Assembly: GCF_018402695.1 (NCBI RefSeq)
Contig: NZ_JAGYIM010000023.1
Coordinates: forward strand, 116,141 to 180,140
From: Arsukibacterium sp.
Lineage (GTDB): Bacteria > Pseudomonadota > Gammaproteobacteria > Enterobacterales > Alteromonadaceae
Reading direction: 5' to 3'
DNA length: 64,000 nucleotides
The notes below the pieces were generated by a model. The model made no database searches and was not told the DNA's origin. It worked only from the letters and a program-made list of their open reading frames with translations. Both the position numbers and the translations under genes were made by a program. Of the stretch, positions 36,635 through 46,131 are shown in pieces. The stretch's first letter is position 1; each line of letters starts with the position of its first letter.

Positions 36635-38368
36635 TTACAGCGCTAACTGACGCCACTGCTTGCGCGCCAGAAAAGCCGGTGCCTGATGCAGCAACAACAG
36701 GACAAATTTATTGGCCAGCCAGGGTTGAATGTTAGCCCATAAACGCGCCGCCATAGCGTCATCCAGGCCGTTAAAAGGCTCGTCCAGCACCACCAGCTGG
36801 GGTGAGCGCAGTAATAACCGGGCCAGACACAACCGCCTGGCCTGGCCACCCGACAGCTGCTGGCCGGTATCGCCCAGCCAGCTATCCAGCCCCTGTGGCA
36901 ACCCCCGCGCCCAGTCAGCCAGTTCAACCAGTGCTAATACCCGCCATAGCTCGGCATCACTTATATCGGTCAGCCCCAGGGTTAAATTGGCATACAGGGT
37001 GTCGGCCAATACACTGTTCTGCTGAGTCAGATAGGCACTGTGCTGTTGCATGGCAAACGCATTGGCTGGCGTTACCTGCTGTTGTTCAATGCTGTAGTGA
37101 CAACGGCCGCCTGTGCTTGCCGCCTCTGCCAGGGTTTCAGCCAGCAGCAAGCCGGCCAGGGTCGATTTACCCCTGCCCGAGCGGCCGCTGACCAGCCACC
37201 ACGGGTGCTCAGTGCTGAAATCCAGCTGCAATGGCCTGGTCTGACTGGCTGGCAGGCGGGGATGGGCCGCCACCGTAAGCTGCAGATGCTGCCAGGGCGT
37301 GGCTGGCAAAGCCGCGGGCACAGCCACGGCGGGTAGTTGCTGCTGCGCCAGTGGGTACAATCGCCCGGCGGCAAAACGGGTTCTGCCAAGCGTGCTTAAC
37401 TGGCCGGGCAGTAACTGCAGTAATTCGCCCAGCGCAAATACCGCCAGCACCAGCAGCACGGCGACCGGCGCACTTAGCAAGCCCGCGTTAAAGCCCGCCA
37501 GGGCAAGTAGTGCTGCTAATACCACCTGCACACTGTGCAGGGCATTTACCGCCAACTGGGCATTTGCCTGCTGGCGGGCGATCTGCTGCTGTAGCTGGCC
37601 AAGTGTATGGCTGAACTGCAGCAGTGCTTGCTGCTGATGCCCCTGCAAGCGGGCGGCTCTGAGCTCTGGCAATCCTTGCAGATGGTTGATGACAGCCAGC
37701 CGGGCCTGATTAAACGCTGCCGCCAGTTGCTGACTAAGCGGCTGCTGATAGCAGATTAACAAGCTGAAGATAATGCCGCAGCCCAATAAGCATAACAGCA
37801 GCAATAACAACGCCGCCGGCCCGGACCAGATACTGATCACGGCGCTTAGCAGCAATAAGCTCAGTAGTGCCGTTAGCGGTGGCAGTAGCAGGCGCAGCAG
37901 CAGACTATCCAGGCTGTCCAGATCTGCTGTCAGCCGGCTGAGCCAGTCGGCATTAGTTTGCTCGGCCATTGCCGTCGGGCTGAGGCTGGCCAGCCCCTGA
38001 AACAACTGCTGGCGCACCAGTGCCAGTTGCCGCAGCACTGAATCGTGGTTGTACAGCCGCTCCAGATAACGGCTGACGGTGCGGCCCAACGCGAAAAAGC
38101 GGATACCACTGCCGGGTAAATACACATCCAGCGCCAACATGGCGCCTGCCGCAACACTGATCCCGGCCAGCGCGGTAGCAGTAATAAACCAGCCCGACAA
38201 GCCCAGCAATGCCAGGCCAAAAGCCGCCGTGGCGAATGCCAGCAGCACGCCGGTTAGTATTCGCCGGCGCTGCTGCCATAGCAGTTGTTTACTCCAGTAG
38301 GCCAGCGCACCGGCTTTGGCCTGGCGCTTGTCAGTGGCTGAGTTGGTGTTTACGACTTCAGGCTTCAT
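36635..38368 (-). CDS. cydC: CydC, ABC exporter half needed for cytochrome bd assembly
   Basis: A 577-residue ABC half-transporter, membrane domain at about 30-330 and ATPase at about 360-570. Walker A VSGRSGRGKSTLAG, signature LSGGQARRLCLARLL and Walker B QLVVLDEPFNGLD are complete. With CydD it exports glutathione/cysteine, which allows haem insertion into cytochrome bd. Its start overlaps the end of cydD by 11 bases. Last gene of the cydABDC run; the small gap to 36489 contains no gene. Confidence 0.9.
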   Translation of the reverse strand: MKPEVVNTNSATDKRQAKAGALAYWSKQLLWQQRRRILTGVLLAFATAAFGLALLGLSGWFITATALAGISVAAGAMLALDVYLPGSGIRFFALGRTVSRYLERLYNHDSVLRQLALVRQQLFQGLASLSPTAMAEQTNADWLSRLTADLDSLDSLLLRLLLPPLTALLSLLLLSAVISIWSGPAALLLLLLCLLGCGIIFSLLICYQQPLSQQLAAAFNQARLAVINHLQGLPELRAARLQGHQQQALLQFSHTLGQLQQQIARQQANAQLAVNALHSVQVVLAALLALAGFNAGLLSAPVAVLLVLAVFALGELLQLLPGQLSTLGRTRFAAGRLYPLAQQQLPAVAVPAALPATPWQHLQLTVAAHPRLPASQTRPLQLDFSTEHPWWLVSGRSGRGKSTLAGLLLAETLAEAASTGGRCHYSIEQQQVTPANAFAMQQHSAYLTQQNSVLADTLYANLTLGLTDISDAELWRVLALVELADWARGLPQGLDSWLGDTGQQLSGGQARRLCLARLLLRSPQLVVLDEPFNGLDDAMAARLWANIQPWLANKFVLLLLHQAPAFLARKQWRQLAL

Positions 38369-40092
38369 GCTGCACCTGCTCTAATGCTGTTGCTGTGGTT
38401 AACTCAGGTGCTGTGTCTGTCGTTGCCGCAGTAAGCTGCCAATGCTGATCGGCCAGCGCCTTAAGCGCCGGGTCGTGGCTGACGATAATCAGCATGGTTT
38501 TCGGCTTTAGCTCGTTGCAGCACATTAATCACAATATCCCGGCTCTGGTTATCTAAGCTGGCAGTGGGTTCATCCAGCAACACCACCGCCGTTGGCGCTA
38601 ACAACACCCGGGCCAGTTGCAGCCGTTGCAGCTGACCACCGGATAAGCCCCTGCCCCTGCTCGCCTATCTGGCGGTATAAACCGCTTTCTGCTATCAGCT
38701 CAGCCAGGCCAAGCTCACTAAGCACCTGGCGCATTTGCGGCTCTGTCGCCTCAGGCGCCAGCAAGCGCAGGTTATCAGCCCAGCTGCCGGCAATCAGCCA
38801 TGGCTGCTGTGGCAGGTAAGCCATAACCTGGCTCGCCAGCGGCTGCTGGTTTAAGCTGGCACTGCCGCTGCAGGCAGGCAACAGGCCTGCCAGCGTCTGC
38901 AAAATAGTAGTTTTGCCCAGCCCCGAGCTGCCACTGATCAGTAAACACTGACCGGTATGCAGCCTGGCGTTTAAACCGGCCTGCAGCCGGGCCGCACCCG
39001 GATAGCCTACGGCTAGCTGACTAATCAGCAATTGCTGAACCATTGGTGCTGCCGTTGTTGTGGTGGTTGCCGTATCTGCTGCAGCAGGTTGAAAGTCGCT
39101 GCGGCTAAGCAGTGGCGCTAACTGGTTAGCCGCGGCCAGCGCTGCTGCTTTGTCATGGTAAAACTGGGCAAAACTGCGCAGCGGCTGAAAAACTCCGGCG
39201 CCAGCAGCAAAATAAATAAGCCGGAAAACAAGGTTAGCCCCGCCGCCGGGCCCCAGTTAATTGCCCCTAACAAACCAAAGCCGATATACAGCGCAACACT
39301 GGCAATGGCCACGCTGCTGAAAAACTCCAGTACGGCTGAGGATAAAAACGCGACTTTCAGGGTGCGCATCACCACCTGGCGGTACTGATCACTGCGACTG
39401 GCCACTTCAGCCCGGCTGGCAGCCACCGCCTGCAGTCGTTTAATGGTGGCAAGCTGGCGAATCCGATCTAAAAAATGGCCAGCCAGACGCTGGCGTAATA
39501 AAAAATGGCGCTGATTAAGCTGTTCAGCCCCCATGCCAACCAATGCCATAAACAGCGGGATCAGCGGCGCACTGCATAGCAACAGCAGCCCGGCCAGCCA
39601 ATCGGTATAAAATACCGCCAGCAGGATCAGCAACGGCGCCAGCACCGTTAAATATTGCTGCGGCCAGTAACGGGCTAAATAGCCATCGAAGGCGTCAACA
39701 TCTTCCAGCCACTGGCTGGCTAATGCGCCAGGTGATTGCTGTGCCAGCTGATACACCGGACGATGCTGCCAGCTTTGCAGCAAGGCCCGGCGCAGCGCTT
39801 GCCGGCCAGCCGCGCTGGCATTGCTGGCCAGTAACTCCTGGGCGCGCAGTAACACTAAACGCAGTAATATCACCGCCACTAACGCCGCCAGTATTACCGG
39901 CGACACGCTAACACCCGGGGTGGCCAGCAGCCCCTGATACAACAGGGTACACAGTAAATACCACTGGCCAACTAAACCCGCTGTCGCCAGCGCACCACAG
40001 GCTACGGCCAGCCGCAGCCGACTTTGCTGCTGCCGGCTGATAAAGCGCAGCAGCTCTGGCCCACTGGCAAATTCAGCTGCCATAGCGGCCAT
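38358..40092 (-). CDS. cydD: CydD, ABC exporter half (three frameshifts)
   Basis: Partner of CydC. Membrane domain at the N-terminus, then an ATPase with GSSGLGKTTILQTLAGLL. Three single-base lesions break the frame: a missing base near 39189 (PEFF then QPLRSFAQFYHDKA), an extra base at 38644 (GQGL then SGGQLQRLQLAR) and an extra base at 38514 (VLQ then ELKPKTMLIIVSHDP). Correcting all three yields a 577-residue protein, the same length as CydC, ending at 38358 inside the cydC start. As cydD is needed for the oxidase next door, sequencing error is the simplest explanation. The open frame begins at a TTG at 40101, but ATG 40092 is the likely start, 14 bases after cydB. Confidence 0.82.
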
Positions 40093-40106
40093 ACCAGGCA
40101 AAACAG

Positions 40107-41109
40107 TTAATGATAACCGCCTGCTTTAACTTTGCCGCTGAAAATCCAGTAAGTCCAGGCGGTATAGGCCAGCACTATTGGTATCACAAACAGGAAGCCC
40201 AACAGCAGGAATAACTGCGACTCAAAGGCTGATGCGGCATCGTACAGGGTGTAATTTGGCGGCACCATATAAGGCCATTTGCTGGCTAACAAACCCAGGT
40301 AAGTAAACAGAAACAAACCCATGGTGGCGACAAACGGCATGCCTTCCTGGCCTTTTCGCAAGGCTTTGAAAATTAGCATAAGCACAGTACAACGCCAGCA
40401 CCGGCAATAACCAGATAGCACTGAAGCCGCTGAACCAGCGTTCTTTAACATAGGGGTCAACAAAGGGCGTGTAAACGCTGATAATAGCAAATACCACCAG
40501 CACCATTAACAATAAACGTGGCGCCAGTTTGTATGCCCACTGCTGCACTTCACCTTCTGATTTCATAATCAGCCAGGTGGCGCCTAACAGCGCATAGCCG
40601 GCAACCAGGCCCAGGCCGGTGATCACGGTAAAGGGGGTGAGCCAGTCCAGCGCCCCACCAACATAACGGAAGTTCTCGGTCTCAAAGCCCTGAATATAAG
40701 CGCCAACTACCGCGCCCTGGGCAAAAGCAGCCACAGTCGAGCCGCCGGCAAAGGCCCAGTTCCACAGGTACTTTGAGGTTTTCGCTTTAAAGCGAAACTC
40801 AAACGCGACCCCGCGGAAAATCAAGCCCGCCAGCAGTAAAAATACCCCGATGTACAAGGCCGGTAAAAACACTGAGTACACCAGCGGGAAGGCGGCCAGC
40901 AGGCCGGCACCACCGAGCACCAGCCAGGTTTCATTGCCGTCCCATACCGGGGCGACCGAGTTCATCATCACATCGCGGTGATGCTCGTCAGGGGCAAACG
41001 GGAACAAGATGCCCTGGCCCAAATCGAAACCATCCATCAGCACATACATCATTACCCCAAAGGCAATAATACCGGCCCAGATTAATGTTAAATCAAATGG
41101 CTGTTCCAT
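40107..41109 (-). CDS. cydB: Cytochrome bd-type quinol oxidase subunit II (one frameshift)
   Basis: Polytopic subunit II, eight membrane helices expected. The start (DLTLIWAGIIAFGVMMYVLMDGFDLGQG) is the family signature, and WDGNETWLVLGGAGLLAAFP is fully conserved. One extra base near 40390 separates VLALY from the C-terminal part (TVLMLIFKALRKGQEGMPF); removing it gives 333 residues. The ATG overlaps the cydA stop (TAATG), so translation is coupled. No small CydX-type ORF was found behind it. Confidence 0.87.
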
Positions 41110-42509
41110 TAGTTGTCTCCTTCTTCCAGGCTGGCATGGGCGGCAGAAAAAGGCCGCTTCGGACGTTCAAACTCTTGCTGCTCGTGCGGCCGGTTGGCTT
41201 TTTCAATACCCCCGCGGAATACTTTCAGCAGGTAATAGACCCCGGCACTGAATACCAGGGCATACACCACGATGTAGCCAATCAGGGTAAACAACGCCAT
41301 ACCGCCAGTCAGCGAGGGCGTTAAGCCTTCGGCATGGGTCATCTGCTGATAAATCAACCAGGGCGCCCGGCCTGACTCCGTTACCACCCACCCTGCCAGC
41401 ACCGCGATAAAGGGGCTTAAGCTCATCAGGCGCAGACCTTGCAAAAAGCTGCGGCTATGTTGATATTTGCCTTTGTAACGCAACAACAAGCCCCAGATAG
41501 CAAACACCACCATTAATAAGCCCATGGCGACCATAATGCGGAACGACCAGAACACAATAAACACCGGCGGTTGCATCTCAGGCGCCACTTCGTTCAAGCC
41601 CGGCACTTCACCGTCCCAGTCGTGGGTAAGCACATAACTGGCCAGCTTTGGAATTTTCACTTCAAAATGATTGGTTTGCGCCTGCTGATCCGGAATAGCA
41701 AACAGCAGCAGCGGCACGCCGGTGTCGGTTTGCCAGTTGCCTTCCATTGCCGCTACTTTCATCGGCTGATGCTTTAAGGTATTTAAGCCGTGAAAATCAC
41801 CGACCACCACCTGCAACGGTGCCAGAATTAACAGCATCCATAAGGCAATCGACAGCGCTTTGCGGTTAGTGGCGAATTCGCGTTTCTGCAGAATAAACCA
41901 GGCACTGACCCCGGCCACCACTAACGCCGCCGTTAAAAATGATGCCAGCGCCATGTGGACGAAGCGGTAAGCAAATGAAGCGGTAAACAGTGCATCGGCC
42001 CATGACACCACATGATACATGCCGTTACGCAGCTCCAGGCCATCCGGGGTTTGCATTAACGAATTGGCCGACAAAATCCAGAACGAGGAAATGAAGGTCC
42101 CCAGTGCGACCATAATGGCGGCAAATAAGTGCACACCCTGCGGCACTTTATCGCGGCCAAACAGCAGTACCCCTAAAAATGCGGCTTCCAGGAAAAAGGC
42201 GGTGACCACTTCATAACTGAGTACCGGCCCGAGGAAGTTAGCGGTAGCATAAGAAAAGTTACTCCAGTTAGTACCAAACTGAAACGACATCACGATACCC
42301 GATACCACGCCCATGCCAAATACCACGGCAAACACCTGGATCCAGAATTTCGATAATTTTTGCCATAAAGGGTTTCCGGTTTTAAACGATAGTGCCTCCA
42401 GCACGGCAATAAAGCTGGCCAGGCCAATGGTAAAAACCGGAAAAATGGCGTGAAAACACACCACAAACGCAAACTGAATGCGTGAGAGCAATAGCGGGTC
42501 GAGTTCCAT
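41109..42509 (-). CDS. cydA: Cytochrome bd-type quinol oxidase subunit I, short Q-loop (CIO-like)
   Basis: Haem-binding subunit of a bd-type terminal oxidase of 466 residues. The longer open frame begins at 42665, but AGGAG at about 42516 precedes ATG 42509 and MELDPLLLSRIQFAFVVCFH, with the haem-ligand His20, is the true N-terminus. ESGRAPW replaces the usual GRQPW. At 466 residues it lacks the long Q-loop insert of E. coli CydA and resembles the cyanide-insensitive CioA branch, though CydDC genes are linked here. bd oxidases resist sulfide, which suits the neighbouring sulfide genes. First gene of the cyd operon. Confidence 0.9.
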   Translation of the reverse strand: MELDPLLLSRIQFAFVVCFHAIFPVFTIGLASFIAVLEALSFKTGNPLWQKLSKFWIQVFAVVFGMGVVSGIVMSFQFGTNWSNFSYATANFLGPVLSYEVVTAFFLEAAFLGVLLFGRDKVPQGVHLFAAIMVALGTFISSFWILSANSLMQTPDGLELRNGMYHVVSWADALFTASFAYRFVHMALASFLTAALVVAGVSAWFILQKREFATNRKALSIALWMLLILAPLQVVVGDFHGLNTLKHQPMKVAAMEGNWQTDTGVPLLLFAIPDQQAQTNHFEVKIPKLASYVLTHDWDGEVPGLNEVAPEMQPPVFIVFWSFRIMVAMGLLMVVFAIWGLLLRYKGKYQHSRSFLQGLRLMSLSPFIAVLAGWVVTESGRAPWLIYQQMTHAEGLTPSLTGGMALFTLIGYIVVYALVFSAGVYYLLKVFRGGIEKANRPHEQQEFERPKRPFSAAHASLEEGDN

Positions 42510-42547
42510 ATCTACTCCTGAGTAAAGCAATAACCAATAATTGGTAG

Positions 42548-42558
42548 TTATAGTATAA
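42548..42558. promoter_or_regulatory. cydA promoter element with palindrome TTATA-G-TATAA
   Basis: An 11-base odd palindrome 38 bases upstream of the cydA ATG. On the minus strand it contains TATACT, a near-consensus -10, but no good -35 lies 17 bases upstream, so an activator may be needed. TATAGTATAA is identical to part of the palindrome before the persulfide dioxygenase gene. Confidence 0.4.
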
Positions 42559-42694
42559 CAATAGTAATTTATATTTTTCTTATATAATGATGCGGCATAT
42601 TGACGCAGATCAGCTTTTGCAGCAATTGAGCAGTCGCTATTGGGCGTAAGCCGGACTATCCTCAATAAGTAATGACTAATTTATAAGGTAGCAT

Positions 42695-42880
42695 ATGAAA
42701 AGCAATGTTGGTGGGATAGATAAAGTCATCCGGATTATTGCCGGCGTGGTGTTAATTGCCCTGGCTGCAACCGGTACTATTGGGTTGTGGGGCTGGATAG
42801 GTGTAGTGCCTTTGCTGACAGGATTATTTAATTTTTGCCCGCTGTATAGCGTGCTGGGTATTAAAACCTGTAAGTTATAA
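42695..42880 (+). CDS. DUF2892 (YgaP-like) small inner-membrane protein
   Basis: A 61-residue two-helix membrane protein (VGGIDKVIRIIAGVVLIALA; GLWGWIGVVPLLTGLFNFCPLYSVLGIKTC). The CPLY and TC cysteines are the family hallmark; in YgaP this domain is attached to a rhodanese. Such proteins are repeatedly found near sqr and persulfide dioxygenase genes. It precedes sqr by 242 bases on the same strand and probably has its own promoter in the cydA-divergent gap. Exact function is not known. Confidence 0.85.
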   Translation: MKSNVGGIDKVIRIIAGVVLIALAATGTIGLWGWIGVVPLLTGLFNFCPLYSVLGIKTCKL

Positions 42881-43043
42881 CCCGGGCCGGCAACCCGGGA
42901 CCTGTTGCTAACTCAGGTGGCTGAGTGTGGTGGCCACCATATTAGCAAAACCTCATGTTTAGCAATTTACCTTAACCTAATGTTCTAACAAACCCTCTGG
43001 TTTTTGCTTGCGAAACCTGGCAGTAGCGTATAGATTAATTAGA

Positions 43044-43083
43044 ATATGCTTATTTGATATAGATATATAACAAAGAAGCATAT
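43044..43083 (+). promoter_or_regulatory. Inverted repeat upstream of sqr
   Basis: ATATGCTT at 43044-43051 and AAGCATAT at 43076-43083 are perfect inverse copies separated by 24 AT-rich bases, 40 bases before the sqr start. It could be an operator pair or an mRNA leader hairpin. The remainder of the 242-base gap between 42880 and 43123 shows no gene. Confidence 0.35.
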
Positions 43084-43122
43084 GCGGTTTAATCCAGGCT
43101 CAGCGAGCTGACAGGAGGACTT

Positions 43123-44427
43123 GTGAATACAGACACGACGGTAGCATCACCCATTTATGATGTGGTTGTAGTAGGTGGCGGCGCCGCCGGGTTAGCGACA
43201 ATTGCGAGCTTACAAAAACGCCAGCCAGATTTAAGCATTGCCCTGGTGGAGCCCGCCAGCCAGCATTATTATCAGCCGGGCTGGACGTTAGTGGGGGGTG
43301 GTGTATTCAAGCAGGCCAGCACTGCCAAAGCAATGGCTGATCTTATCCCCAAAAATGTCAGCTGGTTTCAACATGCTGCCGCAGGTTTCTCACCTCAGCA
43401 AAATACCCTGTTACTGGCTGATAATACGCAGCTGGGCTACCGCAGCCTGGTGGTTGCAACCGGGTTAAAGCTGGATTGGCAGGCGATACCAGGCTTACAG
43501 GATGCCCTCGGCACTCAGGGTGTCACGTCAAATTATCAGCCGGGCATGGCACCCTATACCTGGCAACTGGTGCAGCAGCTGGGCCGGGGCACGGCTATTT
43601 TCACCCAGCCAGCAATGCCAATTAAATGTGCCGGCGCGCCACAAAAAGCAATGTATTTGTCGTGCGACCACTGGTTGCGGCAGCAGCAACTGAGTAACAT
43701 CAATGTTGAATTTTGCAGTGCCGGTGCCGCCTTATTTGGCGTGGCTGACTATGTCCCGGCACTCCAGCAGTATATTGCAAAGTACCAGATTAAACTTAAC
43801 CTGCAGACGAACCTGCAAGCCATTGATGCTGCCAGCAAAACGGCGACCTTTAAGCACACCCTGGCTGATGGCAGCACTGAACTGCAGCAAAAGCGGTTTG
43901 ACATGCTGCATGTCACTCCACCACAGGTTGCCCCGGATGTGATCAGGCAAAGCCCGCTGGCGGATAGTGCTGGCTGGGTAGATGTTTACCCCGACACTTT
44001 GCAGCACAAAACCTTTGCTAATGTGTTTGCCCTGGGGGACTGCAGCAATACCCCTAATGCCAAAACAGCTGCAGCGGTGCGTAAACAAGCACCGGTAGTC
44101 GCTGAGAATCTGTTAAGCCTGTTAGCCTGTCAGAAATTGCGGGCAGTATATGATGGCTACGGCTCCTGCCCGCTAACAGTAGAGCGCGGTAAAATCGTGC
44201 TGGCCGAATTTTTATACGGTGGCAAGGTAGAACCTACCTTTCCGAAATGGCTGGTAGATGGCACTAAGCCTGCGCGGCTGTCCTGGTTATTAAAAGAAAA
44301 CTCCTGCCGCCGTTGTATTGGTACGCGATGCTAAAAGGACCATGAATGGCTGGCCGGGCCGCTGTACCGGGAAGATATTCCAGCCGACAGACACGCTAAA
44401 CCCAGCTGTAATTTTGATGCCAGCTAA
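43123..44427 (+). CDS. sqr: Sulfide:quinone oxidoreductase (3' end frameshifted)
   Basis: FAD flavoprotein that passes electrons from sulfide to the quinone pool. The N-terminal dinucleotide fold VVVVGGGAAGLATI, the YYQPGWT motif, the cysteine-containing PIKCAGAPQKAMYL and the late FALGDCSNTPNAKTAAAVRKQAP motif place it with type II SQRs. GTG start with AGGAGGA upstream. The open frame stops at 44334, but a missing A near 44302 and an extra base near 44338 restore KEKLLPPLYWYAMLKGHEWL and extend the protein to 44427, about 434 residues, the normal length. The lesions are likely sequencing errors. With a bd oxidase it would form a short sulfide-oxidising electron chain. Confidence 0.87.
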
Positions 44428-44445
44428 GTGATTTAACCAAACGAA

Positions 44446-45972
44446 TTAACGCGCTTTTTGTCCAATATAGTCAACAACCTGCTGCAAAGCGGCTTTATCG
44501 TCTGCCGGCAACTGCAGCAGGACATCTGGCTGTACCCCGGCCGGTCGGGTGTCACCGTTGGGCCGGATAATCAGCGCCTTCGGATAGCCCACCTTAATGC
44601 CGGTATGCTTAAGGGTAAAGGTTTCCATAGCCCCATAGGTGGTGGCTAAATCTACTGTCGGTTCACCAATGACAGTAGCAAAGTTATAATCCTGGGCAAT
44701 GGCCGCCACCGACACCGCATTGCTGTAAGAATAACGGTTAATCAGTACCAGCAGCTGAATACCACTGTCGGCAATATTGCGCGGCTTGTCATGCGGTTTG
44801 CTGTTATCAAGCGGAAACGAAATTACACTTCCTTCCGTATTGTCGCGGTAAAACTGCTCGAGTTGCAGGGTAATAGCATCAGCCTCGCCCTCTTCCGGCA
44901 TTCTGGCCCGGTTGGCTGCCCGCGACAATTCTGACACTTTTACCCTAAAATCAGCCGCAAACCGAAAAGGCTTATTGGCAAACCAGGCCAGCATATGATC
45001 GCTGAAGCTGTTAGTGCCTCCAGGATTATTACGCAGATCAATAATGATGCTGTTAACCTCAGCCGCTACAAAGGCGGCAAAGGCCTGGTCAATAAAGTCA
45101 TGAAATTCAGTGGTGTCCCATATTTCAGCATCAGTGGTGGCATATACATTATAAAATGGCCCGGGCTGCAGATAGCCAATAGTGTCTGCCAGGATCTGGT
45201 ACTGACGCGGCTCGCTGCTAACGTCGCTGTCTGGTGTGCTTTTCGCCGCGCTTTTTGCCGCGATAAGCCGGGCCTGCTCAGCCTGGCTAAGCGTGGCCTG
45301 TTGCAGCTGATAGGGTGTGTCGCTGCCGGGTTGTTGCAGGGACAGGGTATAAGATGGCTGTTCACCATGGTGTAACCAGAGTAGCGGCGCCAGCTGGCCG
45401 CCGGTCAGGCCATCGAGTAAGCTGGTATTGTCGGCAGCCAGATAACCTTGCAGTGGTCGCAGAAAATCCCTGACAGCAATACCATTAATGCTGAGCAGCC
45501 GTTGTCCGGGCTGCACCCGCGGGTCGGCGCCATAATACGCGGCTACCCGTACGTCATCGCCATGAATACTGAGACTGAATGGCAGGGTTTTGCCTGCTGC
45601 ATTTAAAAATTGCTGGTATTGCGCGGTGGGAAAGTCGATACGGGTATGGGCAATCCTGGCCAGCGCCACAAACTGCATATAATGCTTATGAGCCTGCAGT
45701 GGTGACATGGGTTTGTTTAGCTGTGCCAGACGTTCTGTAAACTGCTGGTCAAATGCCGGCTTTGGATAATGAGCAAATAAATGGTAACTGCCCCGCTGCA
45801 AATCACGGTAAAGTTGCTGAAAATCCTGCTGCAGCTGCTCGCTGCTGTAAAGGGTAGTGGCGGCATCTTGCACCGGCGCCGTGGCATGTCCAGGTTCAGC
45901 AGCTAGCAACAGGCCGGGAGCGAGCAGCACAAGTGGCACGAGCGGCAGTAAAATCTTAAGTGGGTGGAACAT
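44446..45972 (-). CDS. S41-family periplasmic peptidase
   Basis: A 508-residue exported protease of the tail-specific/CtpA superfamily. Signal peptide at residues 1-25. A PDZ-like segment (VQPGQRLLSINGIAVRDFL) precedes the catalytic domain (IIIDLRNNPGGTNSF; nucleophile region NRYSYSNAVSVAAIAQD). Three direct repeats resembling PhoB/OmpR sites lie 58-98 bases upstream, between it and the divergent regulator gene. Substrate unknown. Confidence 0.8.
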   Translation of the reverse strand: MFHPLKILLPLVPLVLLAPGLLLAAEPGHATAPVQDAATTLYSSEQLQQDFQQLYRDLQRGSYHLFAHYPKPAFDQQFTERLAQLNKPMSPLQAHKHYMQFVALARIAHTRIDFPTAQYQQFLNAAGKTLPFSLSIHGDDVRVAAYYGADPRVQPGQRLLSINGIAVRDFLRPLQGYLAADNTSLLDGLTGGQLAPLLWLHHGEQPSYTLSLQQPGSDTPYQLQQATLSQAEQARLIAAKSAAKSTPDSDVSSEPRQYQILADTIGYLQPGPFYNVYATTDAEIWDTTEFHDFIDQAFAAFVAAEVNSIIIDLRNNPGGTNSFSDHMLAWFANKPFRFAADFRVKVSELSRAANRARMPEEGEADAITLQLEQFYRDNTEGSVISFPLDNSKPHDKPRNIADSGIQLLVLINRYSYSNAVSVAAIAQDYNFATVIGEPTVDLATTYGAMETFTLKHTGIKVGYPKALIIRPNGDTRPAGVQPDVLLQLPADDKAALQQVVDYIGQKAR

Positions 45973-46030
45973 AGGGTTATCTCCATGTGTTTGACAGAGC
46001 CCGTAGCGTATTGACCGTTACCAGAATTGT

Positions 46031-46070
46031 CCTGACAATGGCAGACGATTAACCTGACAAAAACCTGACA
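46031..46070. promoter_or_regulatory. Three CCTGACA direct repeats at 22- and 11-base spacing (PhoB/OmpR-type box)
   Basis: CCTGACA occurs at 46031-46037, 46053-46059 and 46064-46070, two and one helical turns apart. On the minus strand the tight pair reads CTGTCAG-GTTT-TTGTCAG, like half of a PhoB box (CTGTCA repeated every 11 bases). It sits in the 159-base gap between the S41 peptidase gene and the winged-helix regulator gene, whose DNA-binding domain belongs to the same OmpR/PhoB class. Confidence 0.6.
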
Positions 46071-46131
46071 GCAACTATATTATTGAATTAAAGCATAATT
46101 TTTATGACACAACACTTATGACAAAACTTGT

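Noticed and set aside
38358-40092. Programmed frameshifting in cydD and other split genes.
   Set aside because: Lesions occur at several unrelated sites per gene with no slippery heptamer plus structure, and in both +1 and -1 directions.
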